Shown here in pieces: positions 1 to 8,373 of a stretch of 64,000 nucleotides of DNA; position 1 is the first letter of the stretch, and each line of letters starts with the position of its first letter. Source of the stretch: Hyphomicrobiales bacterium (GTDB lineage Bacteria; Pseudomonadota; Alphaproteobacteria; Rhizobiales; Xanthobacteraceae); contig JACPOA010000047.1 in assembly GCA_016185205.1 (NCBI GenBank), positions 1 through 64,000 on the forward strand, given 5' to 3'. The notes below the pieces were generated by a model. The model searched no databases and was not told where the DNA came from. It saw only the letters and a program-made list of their open reading frames with translations. The position numbers and the translations under genes are program-made.

Positions 1-149
1 AGGTTCTGCAGAAACAGATCGAAGGCGCGCTGCTCGGCCTCGCGCAGCACGACCTGCGTCCGGTACAGCTCCAGGCGCTTGGCCTCGCCGATATCGTCGT
101 TCAAGCCCGAGCCCGCCGGCACCGAGGCCCGGTCCTTAATTATCGCCAT
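1..149 (-). CDS. TPP-dependent dehydrogenase E1 alpha-like protein, N-terminal fragment
   Basis: Only the first 49 codons lie in the window; the gene runs off the left edge. It starts at an ATG (CAT at 147-149) preceded by GAGG about seven bases upstream. The stretch LYRTQVVLREAEQRAFDLF resembles the first helix of thiamine-diphosphate-dependent E1 alpha subunits (pyruvate, acetoin or branched-chain 2-oxoacid dehydrogenases), where an LYR..V..R..E..AFDLF pattern precedes the cofactor-binding core. The diagnostic GDG...N thiamine motif is outside the window, so the family call is an inference from about 30 residues. No neighbour on the right is co-directional within 120 bases except the EamA transporter behind it. 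Confidence 0.5.
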   Translation of the reverse strand, partial: MAIIKDRASVPAGSGLNDDIGEAKRLELYRTQVVLREAEQRAFDLFLQN

Positions 150-269
150 GAATCATCCTCGAAGGGGTCGAAATCCGCCTAAAGCCGGCGGAACTTAGCC
201 CCGATGAATGCGGCGCTGCAACACTCTATTCCGAATGGTTGTCATCCCGGGACGGGACCAACGACGCGT

Positions 270-1193
270 TCATTCGATGATCGCCTCGCTGGTGGTGGCC
301 TTGCCCACGCGCCGCTCCCGGTGCAGCAGGTAGAGGCCGGAGGCAATCACCATGGCCGCCCCGGCCATGGTCCAGCCGGTGGGCACATGGTCGAACACCA
401 GGTAGCCCAGGATCACCACCCAGATGAGCTGCGTGTAGACGAAGGGCGAGAGCACCGAGGCGGGCGCCAGCCGGTGGCCGGCGATCAGGAAGAAATGCCC
501 GAGGCTGCCGAGCACGCCGGTGGCCATCATCAATAACGCGATCGCCCAATTCGACGGCGCCTGCCAGACGAAGGGGATGACCGGCAGCATGACCAGCGCG
601 CCGATGCAGTTCGCATAGAACAGCGAGGTCTGGTTGGAATCGACACGCGACACGATGCGCGTGATCACCGCATAGAAACCGTAGCAGATGGTCGCCGCCA
701 GCGAGATCAGGGCGGCCGGATGCATGCCGCCGAAGCCCGGCCGCGCGATCAGCAGCACGCCGCCGAAACCGAAGCCGATCGCGCACCAGCGCCGCCAGCC
801 GATCCATTCGCCCAGCAGCGGACCGGATGCGATGGCGACGATGAACGGAAAGGTGAAGATGATCGACAGCGCCTCGTCGAGCTGCAGCCAGCGCAGCGCC
901 AGGAAATTCAGCGCACTCGAGGCGACCAGCAGGACCGAGCGCGCGATCTGCAGCTTGGGGCTCCTGGTGCGCAGCAAATCCGTGTGCGTCAACGGATTGG
1001 AGACGATCAGCGTCAGCACCAAGGCGCTGGTGTAACGCGCCCAGGTGATCTGCATGGCGTCCATCTGGGTGTTGAGATATTTCGCGGTGGTGTCGAGCAC
1101 GGCGAACAGCGCCACCGCCCCGCACATCAGGGCGATGCCGATGAGGCGCTGGCGGCGTTGGTGGGCGATATCGCTCGTTTTCGTATTCGGCAT
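270..1193 (-). CDS. EamA/DMT-family transporter (10 TM)
   Basis: A 307-residue integral inner-membrane protein of the drug/metabolite transporter superfamily. Two EamA-type halves of about five hydrophobic helices each are visible, the first beginning after a basic start (HQRRQRLIGIALM) and the second around residue 160. This family exports amino acids, nucleotides or other metabolites; the substrate cannot be read here. The start at 1193 (MPNTKTSD) is preferred over the upstream in-frame ATG at 1325, which would add 44 non-hydrophobic residues and overlap the divergent neighbour. The gene is divergent from the TauE-like permease, so both are probably transcribed from the 1194-1314 gap. Confidence 0.85.
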   Translation of the reverse strand: MPNTKTSDIAHQRRQRLIGIALMCGAVALFAVLDTTAKYLNTQMDAMQITWARYTSALVLTLIVSNPLTHTDLLRTRSPKLQIARSVLLVASSALNFLALRWLQLDEALSIIFTFPFIVAIASGPLLGEWIGWRRWCAIGFGFGGVLLIARPGFGGMHPAALISLAATICYGFYAVITRIVSRVDSNQTSLFYANCIGALVMLPVIPFVWQAPSNWAIALLMMATGVLGSLGHFFLIAGHRLAPASVLSPFVYTQLIWVVILGYLVFDHVPTGWTMAGAAMVIASGLYLLHRERRVGKATTSEAIIE

Positions 1194-1314
1194 GTCGGGT
1201 GAATTGAATGGACCGGGCTTGCTGGTATAGTGCGGATCGCAGGGGAATAGCAGCCTCCCCTCCAGATGGCAGCCATCCATCCAAGCGCTGGTCACTTCGC
1301 GTTGGGAGCGACCC

Positions 1315-2046
1315 ATGGATGGCATGGTTCTCGGGCTTTACCTCTTCGCTACATTCATCGGCGGACTGGTCAGCGGCTTGGCCGGCTTTGCGCTCGGGCT
1401 GGTGGTGTCCGGCATCTGGCTGCACATCATCACGCCGCTGCAGGCCGCCATATTGATGGCCGGCTACGGCATTTTCACGCAAGGCTATGGCATCTGGAAA
1501 CTGCGGCAGGCGCTGAGCTGGCGCAAAGCCGCGCCCTACATCCTTGGCAGCGCACTCGGCGTGCCGGTCGGAACGACACTGCTGACCGTCATCAATCCGG
1601 CCCATCTGCGCACCGTTGTCGGGTTCCTGTTGGTGATCTACAGCGTCTACGGGCTGGTGAAGCCGACCATCAAGCCGATGCAGTCCGGGACGCCCGTCAA
1701 CATCGGCGTTGGATTTCTCAACGGACTGCTCGGCGGGCTGACCGGCCTTGCCGGCGTCGTGGTCGCGGTCTGGTGCCAGTTGCAAGGCTGGCCGAAGGAC
1801 TTGCAACGCACGATCATTCAGCCGGCGCTGTTCGCCGCGCTCACCATGAGCACGATCGCGCTGATCGTGGCCGGCGCCGCCACAGCGGAAACCGCCAAAT
1901 TGTTCGTGCTTGGCCTGCCGGTGCTGCTGGCCGGCACCTGGACCGGCTTCAGGCTGTACGGACGACTCAACGACGCGGCATTTCGCAAAGTAATCCTGGT
2001 ACTCCTGTTGATCTCCGGCGTGGCATTGATTGTGCCGATGCGATGA
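1315..2046 (+). CDS. TauE/SafE-family anion permease
   Basis: A 243-residue membrane protein with about eight hydrophobic segments and the two-half TauE/SafE arrangement, including the G-rich repeats GGLVSGLAGFALGLVVSG near the N terminus and FLNGLLGGLTGLAGVVVAVW around residue 140. Members move sulfite, sulfoacetate or other organosulfonates and small anions across the inner membrane. GGGAG lies six bases before the ATG at 1315; an ATG three codons later is also possible. The stop overlaps the start of a 64-codon gene by four bases, and chrA follows, so the three are likely one transcript. Confidence 0.85.
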   Translation: MDGMVLGLYLFATFIGGLVSGLAGFALGLVVSGIWLHIITPLQAAILMAGYGIFTQGYGIWKLRQALSWRKAAPYILGSALGVPVGTTLLTVINPAHLRTVVGFLLVIYSVYGLVKPTIKPMQSGTPVNIGVGFLNGLLGGLTGLAGVVVAVWCQLQGWPKDLQRTIIQPALFAALTMSTIALIVAGAATAETAKLFVLGLPVLLAGTWTGFRLYGRLNDAAFRKVILVLLLISGVALIVPMR

Positions 2047-2237
2047 CTGACACCGCGCGGCCCGACCTAGCGCCCGAGGCGGCCGGCCTGCATGCGGTTT
2101 CGCTTGGCCTGTCGCAGCTGGCCGGCGACGACGATCATGGACTGCTCGAACGCGGTTTCGTGGTCTACGATGCCTTGTTCGCTTGGCTGCGATTCGCCGC
2201 CGAGGAGCGGCACAACTGGCCAGCAAAGATGGCGTGA
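2043..2237 (+). CDS. Hypothetical 64-aa protein between tauE-like gene and chrA
   Basis: A 64-codon frame beginning MTDTARPDLAPEAAGLHA and ending WPAKMA. Its ATG overlaps the TGA of the TauE-like gene in an ATGA junction, and its own TGA lies four bases before the chrA start, which is the spacing expected of a translationally coupled gene. The product is acidic, soluble, without signal peptide or membrane segment, and carries an aromatic-rich stretch (YDALFAWLRFAAEE). I recognise no domain. Position argues that it is real; a chance frame cannot be excluded. Confidence 0.6.
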   Translation: MTDTARPDLAPEAAGLHAVSLGLSQLAGDDDHGLLERGFVVYDALFAWLRFAAEERHNWPAKMA

Positions 2238-2241
2238 GAGC

Positions 2242-3564
2242 ATGACAACGGTTCAAAGCGGCGCCCACCCCAGCTTCGGCGAAGCCTTCAAGGTCTGGCT
2301 GACGATCGGCTGCGTCAATTTCGGTGGGCCGGCGGCGCAGATCGCCATGATGCACCGCATCGTGGTCGACGAAAAAAAATGGGTCGACGAAGCGCGTTTC
2401 CTGCACGCGCTCAATTTCTGCATGCTGCTGCCGGGCCCGGAAGCGCAGCAACTCGCCACTTATATCGGATGGCTGTTGCATGGCGTGCGCGGTGGCCTGG
2501 CCGCCGGCATCCTGTTCGTGCTGCCCGGCGCCTTCGTGATGCTGGGCCTGAGCATGCTTTATGCGCTCGGGCGCGGCATGTCGGCGGTCGATGGTGCGCT
2601 GTTCGGCATCAAGGCCGCCGTGCTGGTGATCGTGGTCGAGGCGCTGATCCGCATCGGTAAGCGCGCGCTCAAGACCAACCTGCTGCTTGGCCTGGCGGCG
2701 GCGGCCTTCATCGGTATCTTCTTCTTCGCACTGCCCTTTCCATTGATCGTAGTGACGGCGGCGGCGGTCGGCTATCTGGTGGCGCGGTCCCATCCGCAAC
2801 GCATGGGCCTGCCGGCAAAGGCGCCCGAAACCGTCAAGCCCGCGGCCGGGCGTTGGCGGCAGGCAACGATTGCAACGCTGGTCGGTCTGTTGACGTGGTG
2901 GGCCCCCGTTGCGCTCGTCGTACTCACGCTCGGATCCGATCACATCCTAGTGTCCATCGGTTTATTTTTTTCCAAGCTCGCCGTCGTCACCTTTGGCGGT
3001 GCCTATGCGGTGCTTGCGTATATGGCGCAGCAGGTGGTGGAGACGAACGGCTGGCTCACCGCACCGGAAATGGTGGACGCGCTCGGCTTGGCCGAAACCA
3101 CGCCGGGGCCTCTCATTCTGGTGACGCAGTTCGTTGGTTTTCTGGCGGCATTCCGCGATGCCGCTCCGTTCTCGGCCATCACCGCCGGGATTCTCGGGGC
3201 GGCGATGACGACTTGGGTCACCTTTGTACCGTCCATGCTGTGGATCTTTGCGGGCGCGCCGTTCATCGAGCAACTGCAGAACAGCCGCCGGCTTTCGGGC
3301 GCGTTGGCCGCGATTACCGGAGCCGTGGTCGGCGTCATTCTCAATCTGTCGGTCTGGTTCGCGCTGCATGTGCTGTTCGGCAAAGTGACCGAAATGCACG
3401 CCGGTCCGCTGCGCTGGTATGCCTTTGATCCGCTCGCGCTCGACATCCGCGCCGTCGTGCTAGCGGCCATCGCGGGCACCCTCGCCTTCGGTCTGCATCG
3501 CGGCTTGATCGAGGTGGTGCTGACGATGGCGGCGCTCGGCGCAATAATGCAGTACGTATTCTAG
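2242..3564 (+). CDS. chrA: Chromate transporter ChrA, two-domain long form
   Basis: A 440-residue membrane protein with two chromate-transport (CHR) domains in tandem, the usual length for the long form. The N-terminal domain shows FKVWLTIGCVNFGGPAAQIA and the glycine/proline-rich LLPGPEAQQLATYIGW; the second repeats the pattern with VTFGGAYAVLAYMAQQ and LAETTPGPLILVTQFVGF. ChrA exports chromate, probably by proton antiport, and some members may carry other oxyanions. The pairing with a TauE/SafE permease suggests a joint role in sulfur-type oxyanion handling. Its TAG stop shares a CTAG with the stop of the convergent permease gene. Confidence 0.92.
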   Translation: MTTVQSGAHPSFGEAFKVWLTIGCVNFGGPAAQIAMMHRIVVDEKKWVDEARFLHALNFCMLLPGPEAQQLATYIGWLLHGVRGGLAAGILFVLPGAFVMLGLSMLYALGRGMSAVDGALFGIKAAVLVIVVEALIRIGKRALKTNLLLGLAAAAFIGIFFFALPFPLIVVTAAAVGYLVARSHPQRMGLPAKAPETVKPAAGRWRQATIATLVGLLTWWAPVALVVLTLGSDHILVSIGLFFSKLAVVTFGGAYAVLAYMAQQVVETNGWLTAPEMVDALGLAETTPGPLILVTQFVGFLAAFRDAAPFSAITAGILGAAMTTWVTFVPSMLWIFAGAPFIEQLQNSRRLSGALAAITGAVVGVILNLSVWFALHVLFGKVTEMHAGPLRWYAFDPLALDIRAVVLAAIAGTLAFGLHRGLIEVVLTMAALGAIMQYVF

Positions 3565-4343
3565 CTTTCGCGTCTTATCGCGCTCTCGTGCCAGCGGCGC
3601 AGTGCCAGATGCGACAACGCCGACAGCGCGAAGAAGATGGCAACGCCGGCCAGCGACAGCAGCAGCAGCGCCGCGAACATGCGCGGGATGTTGAGGCGGT
3701 AGCCGGATTCGGCGATGCGATAGGCGAGCCCCGAGCCGGCGCCGGCGGAGCCGGCGGCGATCTCGGCCACCACCGCGCCGATCAGCGACAGCCCGCCGGC
3801 AATACGCAGGCCGGCCAGCATCTGCGGCAGCGCCGACGGCAATTTCAAATTCCACAGCACCTGCCAGCGCGAGGCATTGTACAGCTCGAACAGCGCGATC
3901 AGATTGTGATCGACCGAGTTGAGGCCGAGCGTGGTGTTGGCGAGCACCGGGAAGAACGCCACGATCCAGGCGCAGGCCAGTACCGCCAGAGGCTGTGGCA
4001 GGTAGATCAGCAGCAGCGGCGCGACGGCGACGATCGGCGTCACCTGCAGGATGACGGCGTAAGGATAGAGCGAGTATTCGACCGGCCGCCATTGGTTGAA
4101 GGCGATCGCCAGCACGATGCCGCCGACCGCCGCCAGCAGGAAGCCCTCGAAGGTGATGGTGAGCGTCACCAGCAGCGACTGCCAGAGCAGATCGCCGTCG
4201 GCGATCAAGGTGGCCAGCACCAGCCCGGGACCCGGCAACACATAGGGCGGAATAGCGAAGGCGCGCACGGTGCCGTCCCAGGCCAGCACGACAAGTGCGA
4301 GCACCAGGATTGGCAGACCGATGCGGAGCGCGCGTTCGTTCAT
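3561..4343 (-). CDS. ABC transporter permease, NitT/TauT type
   Basis: A 260-residue inner-membrane permease of the BPD_transp_1 family with about six helices. The cytoplasmic EAA loop that docks on the ATPase is visible near residues 155-185 (NASRWQVLWNLKLPSALP). It is the last gene of a three-gene unit transcribed leftwards: binding protein, ATPase, permease, joined by four-base ATGA overlaps, so the subunits are almost certainly made together as one importer. Its stop codon overlaps that of chrA on the other strand. Confidence 0.9.
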   Translation of the reverse strand: MNERALRIGLPILVLALVVLAWDGTVRAFAIPPYVLPGPGLVLATLIADGDLLWQSLLVTLTITFEGFLLAAVGGIVLAIAFNQWRPVEYSLYPYAVILQVTPIVAVAPLLLIYLPQPLAVLACAWIVAFFPVLANTTLGLNSVDHNLIALFELYNASRWQVLWNLKLPSALPQMLAGLRIAGGLSLIGAVVAEIAAGSAGAGSGLAYRIAESGYRLNIPRMFAALLLLSLAGVAIFFALSALSHLALRRWHESAIRRES

Positions 4344-5101
4344 GCCGCCGCTCCCGCCATCGCTTGCCCAAGCGCCTCCGCCACCTGCCGGCAGAAGCCG
4401 GCATAGTCCGCCGAAGTGCGGAAACGCTCGTCGCGCGGATAAGGCGCGCCGATCGGAATTTCAGCGAACACCCGCCCCGGACGCGGCGTCATCACCATGA
4501 TGCGCTGCGACAGAAAGACCGACTCGAACACCGAATGGGTGACGAAGATCACCGTGCGGCGCAGTTCCTGCCAAACGCCGAGCAGATCGTTATTGAGCCT
4601 GAAACGGGTGATCTCATCGAGCGCGGCGAACGGCTCGTCCATCAGCAGCAGTTCCGGCTCGGTGACCAACGCGCGCGCGATCGAGGCGCGCATGCGCATG
4701 CCGCCGGACAATTCGCGTGGGAACGCCTGCGCAAATTCGGTCAGCCCGACGCGCTCGAGCGCGCGGGTTACCGCGGCGCGCGATTGCGCTTCATCGGTGT
4801 GGCTAAGCTTAAGCGGCAGCCGCACATTGGCGGCCACATCGGCCCAGGGCATCAAGGTCGGGTCCTGGAACACGAAGCCGATCTTGCCTGCGCCCGGCCA
4901 TTCGACCGTGCCAGCGGACGCCGCGCTCAATCCGGCGACAATGCGCAGCGCCGTCGACTTGCCGCAGCCGGACGGTCCGAGCAGCGAGACAAACTCGCCG
5001 GCGCGCACGTCGAGGTTAAAGCGGTCGAGCGCGACCGTGCCGCTCGCGAACGTCTTGACGACGTTGCGCAGCGAAACGATGGTCTGGCTTGACGGAGTCA
5101 T
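4340..5101 (-). CDS. ABC transporter ATPase, NitT/TauT type
   Basis: A 253-residue nucleotide-binding subunit. The Walker [10 protein letters not shown] sits near residue 45, the Q-loop FVFQDPTLMPW near 80, the signature LSGGMRMRASIARAL near 130 and Walker [14 protein letters not shown] just after, followed by the switch histidine in FVTHSVFES. It powers import through the adjacent permease. Both its ends overlap neighbouring genes by four bases. Relatives energise uptake of nitrate, taurine, alkanesulfonates or pyrimidine precursors of thiamine. Confidence 0.93.
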   Translation of the reverse strand: MTPSSQTIVSLRNVVKTFASGTVALDRFNLDVRAGEFVSLLGPSGCGKSTALRIVAGLSAASAGTVEWPGAGKIGFVFQDPTLMPWADVAANVRLPLKLSHTDEAQSRAAVTRALERVGLTEFAQAFPRELSGGMRMRASIARALVTEPELLLMDEPFAALDEITRFRLNNDLLGVWQELRRTVIFVTHSVFESVFLSQRIMVMTPRPGRVFAEIPIGAPYPRDERFRTSADYAGFCRQVAEALGQAMAGAAA

Positions 5102-6111
5102 TTGGGCCGCAACTCGACGCCGACGCCCTTGTTGACGAATTGCAGCGTATAGGCGCGCTTGTAGTCGGTGCCGGGTTTGACCACGCCGGCGCGCACCATC
5201 TTGTCGAAAAAGCTTTTCATGTGCGCGTCGCTCATGGCGCCGATGCCGAGCTTCACAGCATCGCCTGAATCGACAATGCCATGGTCCTTCATCCTGGCGA
5301 TGGAATAGGCCAGCAGCGCGTCGGTCATTTCCGGATTCTGCTTCTTGATCAGCGCGTTGCCGGGCCGGCTGTCGCCGTAGAGATAGTGATACCAGCCGAT
5401 GGCCGAGGCATCGACGAAACGCTGCACCAGATCGGGCCGCCTCGCAACCAGATCGCGCCGCGTCTCGATCAAGGTCGAATAGGCGTCGAAGCCATAGTCA
5501 GCGAGCAGGAACACCTTCGGCTTGAAACGCGCTTGCGTCTCGATCGCGAACGGCTCGGAGGTGACATAGCCCTGCATCGCCGAATTCTTATCGGCGAGGA
5601 ACGGTTGCGCATTGAAGGTGTAGGGCTTCACCTTCGCTTCATCGAAGCCGTAGTCGGCCTTCAGCCACTGGAAATACGTGGTCATGCCTTCCTTGGAGAC
5701 GAACAGCGTGCGCGTCTTCAGGTCCTCGAACTTCGCCACGTCCGGATGGGCGACGAAGACCTGCGGGTCCTTCTGGAAGCTCGCCGCCACCGCCACGGTC
5801 GGGATGTTGTGCTCGACCGCGTCGAAGCTCTGCAGCGTGTTGGCGCTCATGAAGAAGTCGAGCTTGCCGACCGGCAGCAGGATGCGGTTGTTCACGTTCG
5901 GACCGCCCGGCACAATGCTGACGTCGAGGCCGTATTTGGCGTAGGTGCCGTCGGCGAGCGCCTGGTAGAAGCCGCCGTGCTCGGCCTCCGCCACCCAATT
6001 GGTGCCGAAGCGGACCTTGTCGAGCGCCTGACCCTGGGCGGCTACCGGCGACAGGTCCAGTGCCCCGGCGATGGCCGCGGCAGCGACCGCAATGAATTTG
6101 GCGAATTGCAT
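5098..6111 (-). CDS. ABC substrate-binding protein, NMT1/THI5-like
   Basis: A 337-residue exported protein. The first 25 or so residues form a signal peptide (MQFAKFIAVAAAAIAGAL, cleavage expected near VAAQG). The mature part follows the NMT1/THI5 fold: VRFGTNWVAEAEHGGFYQA at the start and a GGPNVNNRILLPVGKLDFFM ligand-cleft segment. Family members bind pyrimidine precursors of thiamine, riboflavin or sulfonates; the E-HGGFYQA pattern is shared with the pyrimidine-type branch, so a thiamine-precursor ligand is possible but unproven. No thiamine-related gene or TPP riboswitch is adjacent. The ATG at 6111 is chosen because the signal peptide starts there; an ATG six codons upstream is the alternative. 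Confidence 0.85.
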   Translation of the reverse strand: MQFAKFIAVAAAAIAGALDLSPVAAQGQALDKVRFGTNWVAEAEHGGFYQALADGTYAKYGLDVSIVPGGPNVNNRILLPVGKLDFFMSANTLQSFDAVEHNIPTVAVAASFQKDPQVFVAHPDVAKFEDLKTRTLFVSKEGMTTYFQWLKADYGFDEAKVKPYTFNAQPFLADKNSAMQGYVTSEPFAIETQARFKPKVFLLADYGFDAYSTLIETRRDLVARRPDLVQRFVDASAIGWYHYLYGDSRPGNALIKKQNPEMTDALLAYSIARMKDHGIVDSGDAVKLGIGAMSDAHMKSFFDKMVRAGVVKPGTDYKRAYTLQFVNKGVGVELRPK

Positions 6112-6188
6112 TCTGACCCCATCGCCCACGGCAGCAGCAAAGCCCGTTCTTTCCAGCTAGACTATGGCAATTGCAACGGGGGGCAAAG

Positions 6189-6761
6189 ATGGACACGGAT
6201 ATCAAGACCGAAAGCTCGGACAAGCGGCTCAGCAATCTCGTCGCCGTCACCGTCGTCATCCTGTCGGTGTTCATGGCGGTGACCAAGATCAAGGACGACA
6301 ACATCAATCAGGCCATGCAGAAGGCCAAGGCGGAATCCGTGGACGCCTGGTCGGAATATCAGGCCGCGCGCGTCAAGCTGCATGTTGACGAGAACGGACT
6401 GGCGCAGCTTCGCCTGCTGGAAACCGCCGGCAACTTCGACCGCGCGCTGGCCGCCAAACAGGCGGCCGAGTACGAGGCCGACATCAAGAAATACGAGGGG
6501 CGCTCGAAAGAGACCCGCGCCAAGGCCGAAGGCCTGGAGAAGGAATACAACCGGCTCAACTTCCGCGACGACCAGTTCGACATGTCGGACGCGTTTTCGT
6601 CGATCGCCATCGCGGTGGCCGCGGTCGCGTCCTTGGTCGACAGTTTCTGGCTGCTCTATGTGGCCTGGGGCTCCGGCGCCCTCGGCATGAGCTTCGGAAT
6701 TGCCGGCTTTCTCGGGTTCAATTTCCGGCCCGAATGGCTGGCGCAACTGCTGGGGACCTGA
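6189..6761 (+). CDS. DUF4337-family membrane protein
   Basis: A 190-residue protein matching the DUF4337 layout: one N-terminal helix (LSNLVAVTVVILSVFMAV), a long charged coiled-coil-like stretch of about 100 residues (DNINQAMQKAKAESVDAWSE onward), and two C-terminal hydrophobic segments with FSSIAIAVAAVASLVDSFWL. The first ATG with a GGGG upstream is at 6189; an in-frame start six codons earlier lies inside the leader. Function of the family is unknown. It is divergent from the ABC binding-protein gene, 77 bases apart, and is probably monocistronic. Confidence 0.8.
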   Translation: MDTDIKTESSDKRLSNLVAVTVVILSVFMAVTKIKDDNINQAMQKAKAESVDAWSEYQAARVKLHVDENGLAQLRLLETAGNFDRALAAKQAAEYEADIKKYEGRSKETRAKAEGLEKEYNRLNFRDDQFDMSDAFSSIAIAVAAVASLVDSFWLLYVAWGSGALGMSFGIAGFLGFNFRPEWLAQLLGT

Positions 6762-6865
6762 CCCCGGAATCCGGCCGCGGAGGCTTTGAACCTTTTCGGA
6801 GGCGGGCGCGACCTATGGTTACGCGGCCATGACGGCCGCCCCAGTTCAACCGGATGGAGCCCGCC

Positions 6866-7144
6866 ATGACCAAGTCCAAATCTAGGATCAAGATCGCCGC
6901 CGCAGCCCTTGCAGCGCTTACTCTTGCCACGACCTTCACCGCTTTCGGCAGCGAAGCCCAGGCCCGCCCGCGTTTCGGCACCGGCCTCGGCATCGGCCTG
7001 GCCGCCGGCGCGCTGATCGGCATCGCCGCGGCGTCCAACTCGTCTTACTACGCGCCCGGCTATCGCGAATGCCGCTATGTCGACCGGCTCGACCGCTGGG
7101 GCAATGTGTACACCGTCAAGGTCTGCGACGTGGTCCCCTACTGA
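6866..7144 (+). CDS. Small exported protein, 92 aa
   Basis: A short secreted protein. Residues 1-33 form a signal peptide with a basic start (MTKSKSRIKIAAAALAAL) and a cleavage site near SEAQA. The mature part has a glycine/alanine-rich hydrophobic stretch (GLGIGLAAGALIGIAAAS) and a tyrosine- and cysteine-containing tail, YRECRYVDRLDRWGNVYTV, of a kind common in small periplasmic or surface proteins of Hyphomicrobiales. The two cysteines could form a disulfide. GGAG sits eight bases before the chosen ATG. Function is unknown. A strong hairpin follows the stop. Confidence 0.75.
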   Translation: MTKSKSRIKIAAAALAALTLATTFTAFGSEAQARPRFGTGLGIGLAAGALIGIAAASNSSYYAPGYRECRYVDRLDRWGNVYTVKVCDVVPY

Positions 7145-7203
7145 TCGCCAATCAACCAAGCTCCGATCGGCGCCACCCCCGTCCATCCAGCGCCGATCCG
7201 AAA

Positions 7204-7242
7204 GACCCGCCCGGCATGTCCCCGTCCGGGCGGGTCACTTTA
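7204..7242 (+). terminator. Rho-independent-type terminator after the 92-aa exported protein
   Basis: An 11-bp perfect stem, GACCCGCCCGG at 7204-7214 pairing with CCGGGCGGGTC at 7226-7236, with an 11-base loop, followed by ACTTTACTT. The T-run is weak. Confidence 0.6.
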
Positions 7243-7322
7243 CTTCTGACATCCGACGTTCAATATAGACTGGTATTTGCTGGGATCGGGCGCGCGGTCC
7301 GTCCACTGCCGGAAGTCATGAA

Positions 7323-8159
7323 GTGCGTTGCAGGTTCAGTGTTCCTCGGCCTCAACCGCTTGCGCTGTCACTTTTCCTACTCACGCTTCCCGCCTCCGCC
7401 GAGGAGAAGGACCCGCGCACCGCGGCAAGCGTGCAGGACAATTCATTCCTGATCGAGGAAGCCTACAACCATGAGGCTGGCGTCGTTCAGCACATCGTCA
7501 CCCTTCGGCGCCAGAACCGTGACTGGTTTTTCAATTTCACGCAGGAATGGCCGATCGGCGGCCAGACCCACCAGTTTTCCTACGGCTTGCCCTATTCCTG
7601 GATTCGCAACGATTCGGAGCAACGCGTGCGCGGGTTGGGCGACGTGCAGCTCAATTACCGTTTTCAGGCCTTGATGGAGAGCGATAGCGTGCCCGCATTT
7701 GCGCCGCGCCTGAGCTGGATTTTGCCGACCGGCGACAAGGAAAAAGGCACCGGGGTTGGGTCGCACGGCGTCCAGGTGAGTCTGCCGGTCAGCAAGATCG
7801 TCAGCGACCGCGTCACCGTGCACGGAAATGCCGGCGTCACGTCCTATTTCAACGTCGATGGACAGCGCCCAACCAGTTACAACCTCGGAGGAAGCGTCAT
7901 CTATGCGGTCAACCGCGATTTCAACCTCATGTTGGAGTCGCTGGGTGAATGGACCGAAACTGTCAACGAACTGCGAGAAATCGAACGCGAATTTCGCTAC
8001 ACCGTGTCTCCTGGATTTCGCCAAGCATTCAATTTGGACGCCGGTCAGCTTGTCGTCGGAGTGGCCGCACCGGTCGGCTTGGTGAATGGCAAAAGGCCGG
8101 ATTACGGCCTGTTTCTCTATTTATCGTTCGAGCACAATTTTCTGCCAAAAAAGAAGTAG
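7323..8159 (+). CDS. Probable outer-membrane beta-barrel protein
   Basis: A 278-residue exported protein read from a GTG start; the signal peptide (LALSLFLLTLPASA) ends near residue 25. The mature part alternates polar and aromatic residues in strand-like segments (NRDWFFNFTQEWPIGG, QTHQFSYGLPYSWI, DVQLNYRFQAL), typical of the small MetA-pathway-of-phenol-degradation-like barrels annotated as transporters. It ends in a strand closing with a basic tail (LSFEHNFLPKKK). An ATG at 7318 is out of frame, so the GTG is the only start that keeps the signal peptide. Function unknown. The next 212 bases encode a second barrel-like C terminus in another frame. Confidence 0.65.
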   Translation: MRCRFSVPRPQPLALSLFLLTLPASAEEKDPRTAASVQDNSFLIEEAYNHEAGVVQHIVTLRRQNRDWFFNFTQEWPIGGQTHQFSYGLPYSWIRNDSEQRVRGLGDVQLNYRFQALMESDSVPAFAPRLSWILPTGDKEKGTGVGSHGVQVSLPVSKIVSDRVTVHGNAGVTSYFNVDGQRPTSYNLGGSVIYAVNRDFNLMLESLGEWTETVNELREIEREFRYTVSPGFRQAFNLDAGQLVVGVAAPVGLVNGKRPDYGLFLYLSFEHNFLPKKK

Positions 8160-8371
8160 TGAATCGGACGTGGCATCAGGTTTTCGCCGGCCGCCTGCCC
8201 TCGGTCGAAGACGGCGAACCGCCGGCACCCAATGCAATTCGTGAACCGAGAACCCAGATCGGATTGCGCTTCACGCCGCACGACAATGTCGACCTCGACT
8301 TGATCTGCGGTCACAATATCACCGGTGAGAATGCCCATTGGATCACGATCGGGCTTAACGTCCGGTTTTGA
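8159..8371 (+). pseudogene. C-terminal fragment of a second barrel-type protein
   Basis: Directly after the stop of the preceding barrel gene, a different frame carries about 70 residues whose end reads TPHDNVDLDLICGHNITGEN and AHWITIGLNVRF. A terminal aromatic after an amphipathic strand is the classical C-terminal signature of outer-membrane barrels. There is no signal peptide, no convincing start (a GTG overlaps the TAG of the previous gene) and the piece is too short to be a barrel. It is either the decayed remnant of a tandem paralogue, or the true end of the upstream gene displaced by a frameshift. Confidence 0.45.
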
Positions 8372-8373
8372 CG

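Noticed and set aside
226-2943. 905-codon minus-strand frame across three genes
   Set aside because: It is antisense to the EamA, TauE-like and chrA genes, rich in Arg/His/Gln/Asp as expected of a GC-rich shadow frame, and has no domain.
5098-6111. Thiamine-precursor importer as a firm call
   Set aside because: The binding protein resembles THI5-type receptors, but no thiamine biosynthesis gene or TPP riboswitch is nearby.
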